From NCBI RefSeq assembly GCF_000010725.1, contig NC_013855.1, positions 1,282,501 through 1,346,500 of the forward strand: DNA of 64,000 bases, written 5' to 3'. The translations under genes and the position numbers were made by a program. This DNA is from Azospirillum sp. B510 (GTDB taxonomy: Bacteria; Pseudomonadota; Alphaproteobacteria; Azospirillales; Azospirillaceae). The notes below the pieces were generated by a model, which was not told the DNA's origin, ran no database searches, and worked only from the letters and a program-made list of their open reading frames with translations. Positions 7,668 to 16,333 of this stretch are shown piece after piece; within the stretch, counting starts at the first letter, position 1, and each line of letters opens with the position of its first letter.

Positions 7668-8786
7668 ATGAGCTGCGCCCTGCCCGCCTTCGCCGCCGCG
7701 ACCGCCGCCGAGCCGGCACCGCCCTTCGCTGTGCTGATGGAGCTGACGCACCGCTGCCCGTTGCGCTGCCCCTATTGCTCCAACCCGGTGGCGCTCGACC
7801 CCGCCAGCGCCGAGTTGGACAGCGCCACCTGGAAACGCGTGCTGGACGAGGCGGCGGATGCCGGCGCCCTCCAGGTCCATTTTTCCGGCGGCGAGCCCTG
7901 CGTCCGCAAGGATCTGGAAGAGTTGGTCGCCCACGCCACCGAGATCGGTCTCTACAGCAATCTGATCACCTCGGCCGTTCTGCTCGACCAGCCGCGCCTG
8001 GAGCGGTTGCGGCGGGCCGGACTTCAGCATGTGCAGATCAGCCTCCAGGATTCGGCCGCCGCCGGGGCGGACCGGGTCGGTGGTTTCAAGGGTGGCCACG
8101 CGAAGAAGCTGGAGATGGCGCGGGCGGTGGTGGCCCAGGGTCTGGCGCTGACCATCAATGCGGTGCTGCACCGCCACAACATCGACCGGGTGAATGACGT
8201 CATCGATCTGGCGATGGATCTCGGCGCCGGGCGGATCGAGATCGCCAACGTGCAGTATTATGGCTGGGCGCTCGCCAACCGCGCGGCGCTGATGCCGTCG
8301 CGCGACCAGCTTCTGGCGATGGACGCGGCGGTGCGCGCCCGGCTGCCGGAACTGGCGGGACGGATCGTCGTCGATTACGTCGTGCCGGATTATTACGCCC
8401 GCCGTCCGAAAAGCTGCATGGGCGGCTGGGCCCGGCGCTTCATGAACGTCACCCCGCAAGGCCGTGTCCTGCCCTGCCACGCCGCCGAGACCATTCCGGG
8501 CATGGAGTTCGAGACGGTGCATGACCGTAGCCTGTCCGACATCTGGCGCGACGGAGCGGCCTTCACCCGGTACCGTGGCACCGCCTGGATGCCGGATCCC
8601 TGCCGGTCCTGCGACCACAAAGAGGAGGATTGGGGCGGCTGCCGCTGTCAGGCGCTGGCGCTCGCCGGCAGCGCCGACACCACCGATCCGGTCTGCGAGC
8701 TGTCGCCGGCCCATGCCGACGTCGCCCTGCTGCGCGACCGCGACGCCGCGGCGCTGGACAGCGAATGGAGCTATCGCGGGGGCTGA
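7668..8786 (+). CDS. pqqE: PqqA peptide cyclase PqqE (radical SAM)
   Basis: 372-aa radical SAM/SPASM enzyme that forms the Glu-Tyr carbon-carbon cross-link in PqqA. The SAM cluster motif is CPLRCPYC (about residues 35-42), followed by the SAM-binding FSGGEP. C-terminal auxiliary cluster cysteines lie in SCMGGW, LPCHAA, CRSCDHKEEDWGGCRCQA. ATG 7668 is preceded by AGGAGG at ideal distance; an upstream ATG at 7629 inside pqqD would add 13 residues and lacks a site. It ends the pqq operon; a convergent Lrp gene begins 14 nt later. Confidence 0.95.
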   Translation: MSCALPAFAAATAAEPAPPFAVLMELTHRCPLRCPYCSNPVALDPASAELDSATWKRVLDEAADAGALQVHFSGGEPCVRKDLEELVAHATEIGLYSNLITSAVLLDQPRLERLRRAGLQHVQISLQDSAAAGADRVGGFKGGHAKKLEMARAVVAQGLALTINAVLHRHNIDRVNDVIDLAMDLGAGRIEIANVQYYGWALANRAALMPSRDQLLAMDAAVRARLPELAGRIVVDYVVPDYYARRPKSCMGGWARRFMNVTPQGRVLPCHAAETIPGMEFETVHDRSLSDIWRDGAAFTRYRGTAWMPDPCRSCDHKEEDWGGCRCQALALAGSADTTDPVCELSPAHADVALLRDRDAAALDSEWSYRGG

Positions 8787-8800
8787 GATCCTTCTCCTTC

Positions 8801-9220
8801 CTAGACGAACCGTTCGAGCACCATCTGCGTCGTCACCTCGGCGACGCCGGGAAGCGCGGCGATGGCGGCGCGGGCGCTTTCGATGCCGCGGATGTCCGCC
8901 GCCTCGGCCCGGATGATCATATCGATGGGACCGGCCACCGCATCCATCGCCACCAGTCCGGGAATCCGCCGCAGCTTGGGAAGCAGTTGGACACAGCTTC
9001 GCCCCGGCTCATGGCGCAGCAGGAAATAGGCGGCGACCCCATCCAGCGCCGGCCCCTCCTCGACGGTGGTGAAGCCCTTGATCACCCCCGCCTTCAGCAG
9101 ACGGTCAAGCCGCTCCTGGGTGGCGCTGCGCGACAGCCCGACATCGCGGGCCAATGCCACCAGCGTGCGGCGGGCGTCCTGGCGCAACGCCGCGAGCAGA
9201 ATCCGATCCTTCTCGTCCAT
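8801..9220 (-). CDS. Lrp/AsnC-family transcriptional regulator
   Basis: 139-aa Lrp/AsnC regulator. The N-terminal HTH (about residues 1-60) starts MDEKDRILLAALRQDAR and includes VGLSRSATQERLDRLLKAGVI; the C-terminal RAM/effector domain (65-139) shows the alpha-beta pattern GLVAMDAVAGPIDMIIRAEA. The frame stays open upstream, but the extension is low-complexity and unlike the family. It is transcribed away from an isochorismatase-like gene that it may control. Confidence 0.85.
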   Translation of the reverse strand: MDEKDRILLAALRQDARRTLVALARDVGLSRSATQERLDRLLKAGVIKGFTTVEEGPALDGVAAYFLLRHEPGRSCVQLLPKLRRIPGLVAMDAVAGPIDMIIRAEAADIRGIESARAAIAALPGVAEVTTQMVLERFV

Positions 9221-9362
9221 CCCCCGGTCCCACGCTCGCCACCGCCGCCACCACCACCACCGGCACAATGCCGGTCCGCCGGCATCTTGCCGGGCTGCGA
9301 CCGGCGCGTCTTTGGCGGATTTTGCCGCACGGGAACCATGAACGATTCGCACGGAGTATCCA

Positions 9363-9923
9363 ATGACCTCGCTTCCGGCCGCCTCGCTTCTTCTGCTGGT
9401 CGACATGCAGCGCGCCTTCGACGGGCCGCCCTGGCCGCGCCGCTGGAACCGCGCGCTCGATCACAATGGCCTGAGGCTTCTCGATGCCTGGCGGCGCAGC
9501 GGACGGCCGATCATCCATGTGCGGCACGATTCGCAGGCGGCGGCCTCCACCCTCCGTCACGGCCAGCCCGGCAACGACTTCCGCGCGGGCTTCGAACCGC
9601 TGGACGGCGAAGCGGTCGTCAGCAAGAGCGTCAATTCAGCCTTCATCGGCACCGACCTCGACCTGCGGCTACGTCGGCAGGGCATCGAACGGCTGGTGGT
9701 GTTCGGCATCTCGACCGACATGTGCGTTTCCACCACCGTGCGCACCGGCGCCAATTTCGGATGGCCGATCATGCTGGTCACCGACGCCTGCGATTGCTTC
9801 GACCTGCCGGATGGCCAGGGCGGAACGATTCCGGCCGAGCAGGTCCATGCCGTCCATGTCGCGACGCTGGGCTATGAATTCTGCGACCTGACCACCACCG
9901 ACGCGGTCATCGACCTGCTGTGA
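9363..9923 (+). CDS. Isochorismatase-family cysteine hydrolase
   Basis: 186-aa isochorismatase-fold hydrolase. The catalytic triad is visible as Asp in LLLVDMQRAFD, Lys in VVSKSVNSAF and Cys in FGISTDMCVSTTV. The family includes nicotinamidases, carbamoyl hydrolases and many amide hydrolases of unknown substrate; nothing here fixes the substrate. The gene is divergent from an Lrp/AsnC regulator with a 142-bp spacer, suggesting amino acid-responsive expression. Monocistronic. Confidence 0.85.
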   Translation: MTSLPAASLLLLVDMQRAFDGPPWPRRWNRALDHNGLRLLDAWRRSGRPIIHVRHDSQAAASTLRHGQPGNDFRAGFEPLDGEAVVSKSVNSAFIGTDLDLRLRRQGIERLVVFGISTDMCVSTTVRTGANFGWPIMLVTDACDCFDLPDGQGGTIPAEQVHAVHVATLGYEFCDLTTTDAVIDLL

Positions 9924-9988
9924 TCCCGGAAGGGCCGGGCAGCGGCCTGCCAGGCCCCGGTCACAGGCCCCGGTCACAGGCCTTGGTT

Positions 9989-10165
9989 TCAGGCCTTGTC
10001 GCCCGACCCGCCTTTTTCGCCGCCCCCATCCTGCTTGTTGACGGTCGCCCAGGCGCGCCGTTCCGCCTCGTCATGGGAGACGCCACGCTTCTCGTAACCC
10101 TCCTCGATATGCCCGGCCTTGCGCTTCTGCTTGTCGGTGTATTTGTCCTTGTCGCCCTGGGTCAT
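9989..10165 (-). CDS. Small charged conserved protein (58 aa)
   Basis: 58-aa, highly charged cytoplasmic protein, missed by length-limited calling. The sequence MTQGDKDKYTDKQKRKAGHI continues with EEGYEKRGVSHDEAERRAWATVNK and a Gly/Lys-rich tail. I recognise this as a widespread small family sometimes labelled plasmid stabilisation protein, but a toxin role is not established and no antitoxin partner is adjacent. The ATG is preceded on the minus strand by an A/G-rich site. It lies divergent from an osmoprotectant importer, so a stress-related role is possible but unproven. Confidence 0.7.
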   Translation of the reverse strand: MTQGDKDKYTDKQKRKAGHIEEGYEKRGVSHDEAERRAWATVNKQDGGGEKGGSGDKA

Positions 10166-10334
10166 CGGAAACACTCCTGCTGCGGTATCCCGCTCAACAG
10201 CGATGGCGCCTGGAAGTTTCCTCACCGGAACAGGCCGAAATTCATATCCAGGATCGGACAGTCGGAAAGCGCCGCTTGCCGTTGGCCAAGCCGTCACCCA
10301 TCCTTTCCCCAATGCATCGAGGGGGAGGTCAGGG

Positions 10335-11279
10335 GTGTTCACACTGTTCAACAAGGCCCGCGCCGCGATGGGAGCGGCCGCGGTCGTGTTCGGGGTCGCG
10401 TTCGGACTTGCCGCCGGATCGGCGCAGGCGGCCGACGCGGTGCGTGTCGGCTCGAAACTGGATGCCGAAAGCGGCTTGCTCGGCACCATGATCCAGCAGG
10501 TGCTTCAGGCCAACGGCATCCCGACGGAGAACAAAATCCAGTTGGGGCCCACCAAGATCGTTCGCGGCGCGCTGCTGGCCGGGGAGATCGACATCTATCC
10601 CGAATATACCGGCAACGGCGCCTTCTTCTTCAATGTCGACAGCGACCCGGTCTGGAAGAATGCCGGCGCCGGCTATGACAAGGTCCGGCAGCTCGACAAG
10701 GAGAAGAACGGCATCGTCTGGCTGAAGCCGGCCCCGGCCAACAACACCTGGGCGCTGGCCGTCCGCCATGACGTGGCCGAGGCCAACACGCTGAAGACGA
10801 TGGAGGATTTCGCCAAATGGGTGTCCGGCGGCGGCAAGGCCAAGGTCGCCGCGTCCGCCGAGTTCGTCGAGAGCCCGGCCGCCCTGCCCTCCTTCCAGCA
10901 GACCTATGGTTTCAGCCTGAAACCCGACCAGATGCTGATCCTGGCCGGCGGCGACACCGCCGCCACCATCCGCGCGGCGGCGGAGCAGACCTCCGGCGTC
11001 AACACCGCCATGGTCTATGGCACGGACGGCGCGATCGCGGCGCTGGACCTCGTCGTTCTGACCGACACCAAGGGGGCGCAGATGGTGTATGAGCCGGCGC
11101 CGACGATGCGCGCGCCGGTGCTGGCGGCGAATCCGAGGATCCCGGACCTGCTGGATCCGGTCTTCGCCAGCCTGGATGCCGAGACGCTCCGCGCGCTGAA
11201 CGCCAGGATCTCGGTCGATGGCCAGGACCAGAAGCAGGTCGCCACCGACTGGCTGAAGTCCAAGGGCTTCCTGAAGTAA
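10335..11279 (+). CDS. Glycine betaine/osmoprotectant ABC substrate-binding protein (OsmF/YehZ type)
   Basis: 314-aa periplasmic binding protein of the OpuAC/OsmF family. It starts with GTG 10335, preceded by GGGGGAGG; the signal peptide is about residues 1-33 (ending AGSAQA-AD). The mature chain begins VRVGSKLDAESGLLGTMIQQ and contains the ligand-box segment GEIDIYPEYTGNG typical of quaternary-amine binding proteins. It is the first gene of a four-gene importer with two permeases and an ATPase in YehZYXW composition, a low-affinity glycine betaine or choline system in enterobacteria. Confidence 0.88.
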   Translation: MFTLFNKARAAMGAAAVVFGVAFGLAAGSAQAADAVRVGSKLDAESGLLGTMIQQVLQANGIPTENKIQLGPTKIVRGALLAGEIDIYPEYTGNGAFFFNVDSDPVWKNAGAGYDKVRQLDKEKNGIVWLKPAPANNTWALAVRHDVAEANTLKTMEDFAKWVSGGGKAKVAASAEFVESPAALPSFQQTYGFSLKPDQMLILAGGDTAATIRAAAEQTSGVNTAMVYGTDGAIAALDLVVLTDTKGAQMVYEPAPTMRAPVLAANPRIPDLLDPVFASLDAETLRALNARISVDGQDQKQVATDWLKSKGFLK

Positions 11280-11288
11280 GCCGACGAC

Positions 11289-12488
11289 GTGACCGGACGC
11301 CTTTCCCTGCCCGACCGCCCCCTGCGCAACCGGGTCGCCCTGCTGATGGTCCTGGCCATCGTGGCCGCCGCCCTGGCCTTGCCCTTCCTCGGCTTCGCAC
11401 CGAACCGGCTGCTGTCCGGGCGGCCGGTGCCGCTGTCGGCGGCGCTGCGGGGGATGGGCGGGGTGGCGGTCCTGCTGACGGGGCTTGTCCTGCTGGCGGT
11501 ACCGTTCCTGCGACCGACCCGCATCGTGCTCGGCCTGACCATCGCGGCCGGTGGATTGTTCGCCGCCGGGCTGGTCTGGCTGGCCGGCACGCAGGCGGCG
11601 GCGCTGGCGGACGGCGCCTCCGCGGCGGCGCGAACCTCCTTCTCCTCGGGATTCTGGGTGATGACGGCGGCGGGGCTGCTGACGGCCGTCGACGCGGCGC
11701 GGCGGCTGGGGCTGGGAACCGCCGGCCGGCTGGCCGTCGGCGCGGCGGTCGCCGGGCTGGTGGCGCTGCAATTGTCCTCGGGCCACCTCGATCAGCTGTC
11801 GATCCTCAAGGAATACGCCAACCGGCGCGAGCTGTTCGCCGACGCCGTGCTGCGCCATGCCGCCCTGGTGGCGACGGCGCTGGTGCCGACTCTGCTGATC
11901 GGCGTTCCCCTGGGCGTCGCGGCCCAGCGGTTGGAGGCGGTGGGGCGCGCGGTGTTCCCGCTGCTGAACGTGGTGCAGACGGTGCCGTCGATCGCGCTGT
12001 TCGGCCTGCTGATGGCGCCCCTGGCGGCGTTGGGCGCCCTGTTGCCGGGGATGGGAATCAGCGGCGTCGGTCCGTTGCCCGCCGTGATCGCGCTGACGCT
12101 CTATTCGCTGCTGCCGATCGTGCGCAACACCGTGGTCGGGCTGGACGGCGTTCCCGACCCGGTGCGGGAGGCGGCGCGCGGGATGGGACTGACGCCGCGC
12201 CAGATCTTCCTGCGGGTGGAACTGCCGCTGGCCCTGCCGGTCTTCCTGTCGGGGTTGCGCATCACCGTCGTCCAGGCGGTCGGGCTGGCGGCGGTGGCAG
12301 CCCTGATCGGGGCCGGCGGCCTGGGCGCCATCATGTTCCAGGGGCTGTTCGCCAATGCGCTGGACCTTGTGCTGCTGGGAGCCGTTCCGGTCATCCTGAT
12401 GGCGGTGGCGGCCGATGCCCTGCTGTCGATCGGCATCGCCGCCACCACCAACCGCCTTGGCGGTCCGCCGGAAAGGAATGCGCCATGA
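11289..12488 (+). CDS. Osmoprotectant ABC permease (YehY type)
   Basis: 399-aa membrane protein with a GTG start 9 nt after the binding-protein gene. The N-terminal ~200 residues add several transmembrane segments not found in simple OpuC permeases, as in YehY (385 aa in E. coli). The C-terminal BPD_transp_1 domain has the EAA loop [20 protein letters not shown]. Its stop overlaps the ATPase start (ATGA). Confidence 0.88.
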   Translation: MTGRLSLPDRPLRNRVALLMVLAIVAAALALPFLGFAPNRLLSGRPVPLSAALRGMGGVAVLLTGLVLLAVPFLRPTRIVLGLTIAAGGLFAAGLVWLAGTQAAALADGASAAARTSFSSGFWVMTAAGLLTAVDAARRLGLGTAGRLAVGAAVAGLVALQLSSGHLDQLSILKEYANRRELFADAVLRHAALVATALVPTLLIGVPLGVAAQRLEAVGRAVFPLLNVVQTVPSIALFGLLMAPLAALGALLPGMGISGVGPLPAVIALTLYSLLPIVRNTVVGLDGVPDPVREAARGMGLTPRQIFLRVELPLALPVFLSGLRITVVQAVGLAAVAALIGAGGLGAIMFQGLFANALDLVLLGAVPVILMAVAADALLSIGIAATTNRLGGPPERNAP

Positions 12489-13429
12489 TCAGCTTCGAGC
12501 GCGTGAGCAAGCGCTTCGGCTCCTGGACGGCGGTCGATGCCGTGTCCTCCACCGTGGCGGAGGGGGAGTTCCGCGTGCTGATCGGCCCGTCCGGCTCCGG
12601 CAAATCGACGGTGCTGCGGATGATCAACCGGCTGATCCCGGCCGACGACGGCATCATCCGCATCGACGGCGAGGACATCGCGTCGCTGAAGCCGGAGGAA
12701 CTCCGCCGTCGCATGGGCTATGTCATCCAGTCGGTCGGGCTGTTCCCGCACTGGACGGTGGAACGCAACATCGCGACGGTGCCCGGCCTGCTCGGCTGGC
12801 CCAGGACCCGCATCCGCGACCGGGTGACGGAACTGCTGGAACTGCTGAACCTCGACCCGCGCCGTTACCGCGCCGCCTATCCGCACCAGCTGTCCGGCGG
12901 CCAGCAGCAGCGCGTCGGCGTCGCCCGCGCGCTGGCGGCCGAGCCGCGCATCCTGCTGATGGACGAGCCGTTCAGCGCGCTCGACCCGATCACCCGCTCC
13001 AGCCTCCAGACCGAACTGTCGGCCATCCACCGGCGCACCGGCACCACCATCGTCTTCGTCACCCACGACATGGACGAGGCCCTGCTGCTGGGCGACAGCA
13101 TCGCGGTGATGGACCATGGTCGGCTGATCCAATGCGCGGCCCCGCTCGAGATCCTGACCCGCCCGGCCAACCCTCTGGTGCGCGACCTCGTGGGGCGGGA
13201 GGATTGGGGGTTGAAGCGGCTGGCGGTGGAGACGGCGGGCGACCGCGCCCGTCCGCGCGAGAGCGTCGGCGGCGCGCCATTGGCCGCCGAAACCCCGCTG
13301 CACCGGGCCCTGTCCGAAATGGTCGCCCGCGGCACCGAACGGCTGCCGGTGATGGACGGCGACGGCCGCCCGGCCGGGGTGCTCCATTTGTCCGACCTCG
13401 TGCGGCCCGGCGCGGGCGGCTCGCCATGA
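12485..13429 (+). CDS. Osmoprotectant ABC ATP-binding protein (YehX/OpuCA type)
   Basis: 314-aa ABC ATPase. Walker [11 protein letters not shown]-loop [10 protein letters not shown], signature LSGGQQQR, Walker [14 protein letters not shown] and the switch His in FVTHDMDEA are all intact. Residues after about 250 form a short CBS-like regulatory tail ([20 protein letters not shown]), as in OpuCA/YehX, where CBS domains sense ionic strength. It overlaps both neighbours by ATGA, so the importer is one translationally coupled unit. Confidence 0.92.
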   Translation: MISFERVSKRFGSWTAVDAVSSTVAEGEFRVLIGPSGSGKSTVLRMINRLIPADDGIIRIDGEDIASLKPEELRRRMGYVIQSVGLFPHWTVERNIATVPGLLGWPRTRIRDRVTELLELLNLDPRRYRAAYPHQLSGGQQQRVGVARALAAEPRILLMDEPFSALDPITRSSLQTELSAIHRRTGTTIVFVTHDMDEALLLGDSIAVMDHGRLIQCAAPLEILTRPANPLVRDLVGREDWGLKRLAVETAGDRARPRESVGGAPLAAETPLHRALSEMVARGTERLPVMDGDGRPAGVLHLSDLVRPGAGGSP

Positions 13430-14184
13430 CCGTCGCCGGCATGGCGCCGCGGGAGTTTCTGACCGACCGGCTGATGCTGGGGCTGGTGGCGCTGCTGGCG
13501 CTCGTGCTGGGCATGCCGTCGCTGAAACCCCTGTTCGCCACCCTCTATCCCGGTCTCGACCGCCCGCTCTACGAGGCGGAGAGCTTCGTCCGCCTGACAC
13601 TGGACCATATGGCGCTGGTCGGCGCCTCCAGCCTCGCCGCCATCCTGCTGGGCGGCGGGGCGGGCATCGCGGTGACGCGGCCCTGGGGCCGGGAATTCCG
13701 CGGCCTGCTGGAGACCGTCGCCACCATGGGCCAGACCTTCCCGCCGGTGGCGGTGCTGGCGCTGGCGGTGCCGGTGATGGGCTTCGGTCCGGAACCGGCG
13801 CTGATCGCGCTGACGCTCTACGCCCTGCTGCCGGTGGTGGAGAACACGGTCGCCGGGCTGGACGGGGTTCCGGCGCCGGTGCTGGACTCGGCCCGCGGAT
13901 TGGGCATGGGATCGGCGGAGCTATTGTTCAGGGTCGAACTGCCGCTGGCCGCCCCGGTGATCCTGGCCGGCGTGCGCACCGCCGTCATCATCAATGTCGG
14001 CACCGCCGCCATCGCCTCCACCGTCGGGGCCAAGACCCTGGGGCTGCCGATCATCGTCGGGCTGAACGGCTCCAATCAGGCCTATGTCATCCAGGGCGCC
14101 CTGATCGTCGCCGCCCTCGCGGTGGTGATCGACGCCGGATTCGACCGGCTGGCGGGATGGCTGACCCGCTGGTCGGAAAAATGA
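13426..14184 (+). CDS. Osmoprotectant ABC permease (YehW type)
   Basis: 252-aa second permease of the importer, with about six membrane segments and the EAA loop DSARGLGMGSAELLFRVELP. It starts inside the ATPase stop (ATGA) and completes the SBP-permease-ATPase-permease order. Its final codons overlap a Fur-box-like sequence that belongs to the next gene. Confidence 0.88.
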   Translation: MTVAGMAPREFLTDRLMLGLVALLALVLGMPSLKPLFATLYPGLDRPLYEAESFVRLTLDHMALVGASSLAAILLGGGAGIAVTRPWGREFRGLLETVATMGQTFPPVAVLALAVPVMGFGPEPALIALTLYALLPVVENTVAGLDGVPAPVLDSARGLGMGSAELLFRVELPLAAPVILAGVRTAVIINVGTAAIASTVGAKTLGLPIIVGLNGSNQAYVIQGALIVAALAVVIDAGFDRLAGWLTRWSEK

Positions 14185-14201
14185 TAATGAGAATTACTTG
14201 C
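14183..14201. promoter_or_regulatory. Fur-box-like site
   Basis: GATAATGAGAATTACTTGC matches the classical 19-bp Fur consensus GATAATGATAATCATTATC at 14 of 19 positions by my count. It begins at the stop codon of the osmoprotectant permease and lies 55 nt before the next ATG, where a promoter would be. Alphaproteobacteria may use Fur, Mur or Irr here. Confidence 0.55.
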
Positions 14202-14256
14202 ATTTAGATTTGAGCCGGCCTACCCTCCGCTCATCCATCCGAAGCGGAGTCCCGCC

Positions 14257-14823
14257 ATGCAGCCTCATCGCCGTGCCGCCGCAAGTCGCGAGCGTTTCCA
14301 GACCCTGAGCGGTACGGAGGCGCTGATCGTGTCGGCGCTTCGGCTCTGGGTCGAGCCGCTGCGGGAGCCGGAGCGCCGTCATCCGCACTGGCAGGACGGG
14401 CTGGTCGAGGCGGGCCTGTCCAATGATGCGGCGGTCGCCTTCGATACGCTGCTGCGCATCACGCTGGCGGCGGCCAACCGCCCTCTCGACCTGCACCGCC
14501 CGCCCTGCCCGGCGCTGGGCATCGACGAGGTCCTGCTGCTCGACATGCTGCGGCTGGCGCAGCAGGGTGCGCATGGCGAGGCCGGAATCCTGATGAGCGA
14601 TTGGCTGCCGCTGCCGGGCGTGCGGATGGCGATGGCGCCACTCTGCATACTTGCTTCCGCTTTGGCCCGTGCCGGCCTGGTTCTGCCCGACCCGGCCGTC
14701 GATACCGTTCCCGAGTCCAACCGTGAAGCGGGCAGACCCGGACAAGGGCGGCAGGTCCGGACCATGCGTCATGCCGCCACCCCCACCCCGATGGTGGACC
14801 CTGGCGGCACGCTCGTTCATTGA
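14257..14823 (+). CDS. Unknown protein behind a Fur-like box
   Basis: 188-aa cytoplasmic protein without signal peptide or membrane segment. No domain that I can name; the sequence is helical and Leu/Ala-rich with conserved-looking stretches HPHWQDGLVEAGL, AAVAFDTLLRITLAAANRPLDL and GIDEVLLLDMLRLAQQGAHGEA, and a disordered Arg/Pro-rich end. Four Cys/His residues are scattered and do not form a known metal motif. It is monocistronic, preceded by a GGAG site and by the Fur-box-like element, so an iron-responsive function is the only hint available. Confidence 0.6.
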   Translation: MQPHRRAAASRERFQTLSGTEALIVSALRLWVEPLREPERRHPHWQDGLVEAGLSNDAAVAFDTLLRITLAAANRPLDLHRPPCPALGIDEVLLLDMLRLAQQGAHGEAGILMSDWLPLPGVRMAMAPLCILASALARAGLVLPDPAVDTVPESNREAGRPGQGRQVRTMRHAATPTPMVDPGGTLVH

Positions 14824-14852
14824 TCGGCCCGCCCCCTCGGCGGTCCGGCAAA

Positions 14853-14879
14853 GCGGGAGCGTCCGTCGGCCGCTCCCGC
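14853..14879. terminator. Bidirectional hairpin between convergent genes
   Basis: GCGGGAGCG and CGCTCCCGC are perfect 9-bp arms around a 9-nt loop, in the 66-bp gap between a rightward and a leftward gene. No U-tract on either side, but the position suits a shared terminator. Confidence 0.6.
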
Positions 14880-14889
14880 GCGGTGCGCC

Positions 14890-16110
14890 TCACTTGGCGT
14901 TGATGACGCCCCACAGGAAGTCGGCGGACCGGTAGCCGGCCGGCAGGGTCAGCTCGCCGATCGGATTCTGCCCGAGCTGGCCGAGATTAACCTGCCCTTT
15001 GGCGTTGAAGGCCGATGCCTTGTGGCAGGTGATGCAGGAGGATTCGGCGATCGGCACATTGACGACGATCCGCTCGGTCACGCTGTTGCCGTCGAGGACG
15101 GGTTCATTCAGCGTCGCCGGTTGGGTCGACAGATAGCTGACCTGCGACGCCTTCAGGCAGTAATTGTTGAAGACCGGCGCGACGCTGGCCAACTTGAACA
15201 GCGCGGTCAGCTCCGGCGACTTGACGCAGGCGCTCGTCGGGGTGGTGTAGAAGCTGTTGTCCGTCGCCGCCGGAGACACGCTCTGGTTTTGCGTGCCGAA
15301 CTGGTCATAGCACCCCATGGTGTCGCAGCGGCCGGGGTTGCTCTGGTGCTCGAAGGTCGCCCACAGCCATTGCGGCAGAACCTTGGAGCTGACATGCATG
15401 GCGACCATGGCGTAGGTGGTGTCGCCCGAAACGGTGGTGTAGTAGCTGGAGAGCTGCGCGTTGGCGTCCTTCTCCGACATGCCGTTGTTCGTCAGCCACT
15501 TGACCAGCCCCGCCTGCGGCACCCAGTCGATCTTGATCGCGACCGCAGTGAAGGGATACTGGATGTCGAGCTTCTCCTTCCACGCCTTCTTGAGGCCGGC
15601 GGTGGTGTAGATGTTGCTGTTGACGATGTAGTCGAAGGCGGGCTTGTTGCGCCGCACCTCTTCTGCGACGCAATAGATCTTGGCTTCGGGGGTCTTTTCC
15701 TTGGCCTGCGGGAAATTGCCGGCCGCCGGTCCCAGCGGAAGGGCGCAAGGCGCGCCGATCTCGGCCGATTGGGCGGTCGCCACCCCCTTCTTCCTCAATT
15801 GCAGCAGGCGGGCATGCTGGAAGGCGCTGATCCCGAAGCGGTTGGCATCCTTCGTCGCCTTGACCGTTCCCGGCCATTGCGGATTGGCGGTGTAGGTGTC
15901 CGGATCGGTGGCCCAGGTCTCGAACCGCACGCCGCCTTCCACCGGCCCCACCGCATCGATGAAGACGCCCCAGCTCATCGCATCGATGGCCGGTCCCGGC
16001 GAATAGGCCGTGGACTTGGTCGAGCTTTGAGCGGCCTCTGCCGACGGAATGCCCAACAGGGCTGGCAGAACGATGGCCGCGCTGAAAATACCTTTGAGGA
16101 ATCCGTTCAT
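14890..16110 (-). CDS. Secreted protein with one c-type haem motif
   Basis: 406-aa exported protein with a signal peptide (about 1-28, ALLGIPSAEA-AQ). Near the C-terminus is a single haem-binding motif CITCHKAS, while the rest is a roughly 340-residue domain I cannot assign; it carries several Cys (GAPCALPLG, KIYCVAEE, GRCDTMGCYD) that could form disulfides, and aromatic-rich stretches such as PQWLWATFEHQSNPGRCD. It is therefore probably a periplasmic or outer-membrane redox protein. Monocistronic, with its promoter in the 16111-16258 region. Confidence 0.7.
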   Translation of the reverse strand: MNGFLKGIFSAAIVLPALLGIPSAEAAQSSTKSTAYSPGPAIDAMSWGVFIDAVGPVEGGVRFETWATDPDTYTANPQWPGTVKATKDANRFGISAFQHARLLQLRKKGVATAQSAEIGAPCALPLGPAAGNFPQAKEKTPEAKIYCVAEEVRRNKPAFDYIVNSNIYTTAGLKKAWKEKLDIQYPFTAVAIKIDWVPQAGLVKWLTNNGMSEKDANAQLSSYYTTVSGDTTYAMVAMHVSSKVLPQWLWATFEHQSNPGRCDTMGCYDQFGTQNQSVSPAATDNSFYTTPTSACVKSPELTALFKLASVAPVFNNYCLKASQVSYLSTQPATLNEPVLDGNSVTERIVVNVPIAESSCITCHKASAFNAKGQVNLGQLGQNPIGELTLPAGYRSADFLWGVINAK

Positions 16111-16258
16111 GTCTAACCCTCTCCCTGAGGTCGGCCAGTCAAAAGAGCTTGTTTTGCGGACAAACTCCCGGTGACACCGCCCCGACCCGGAGGGAAAGGA
16201 CCGTTGCGGAACAGGTCCGCCATCCGGCGTCGATCCGCAACCTGAATAAGGGAGTTCG

Positions 16259-16293
16259 CCCGATTGCCCTTCAATGAAAGAAGGGCAATCGGG
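16259..16293 (-). terminator. Strong hairpin terminator after pqiC
   Basis: Perfect 14-bp arms (CCCGATTGCCCTTC / GAAGGGCAATCGGG) with a 7-nt loop lie about 40 nt past the pqiC stop. It separates the pqi operon from the promoter of the downstream haem-motif gene. No long U-run. Confidence 0.65.
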
Positions 16294-16333
16294 ATCGGTC
16301 AACCCTCAAAAGGAGAATATCGGAGGAGAAAAA

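Noticed and set aside
9924-9988. Short repeats (caggccccggtca) after the isochorismatase gene considered as a terminator
   Set aside because: Direct, not inverted, repeats; no stable stem of good length visible.
10329-11858. 509-aa open frame opposite the OsmF-type gene
   Set aside because: Mirror frame of a well-supported ABC binding protein and permease; composition atypical for a protein.
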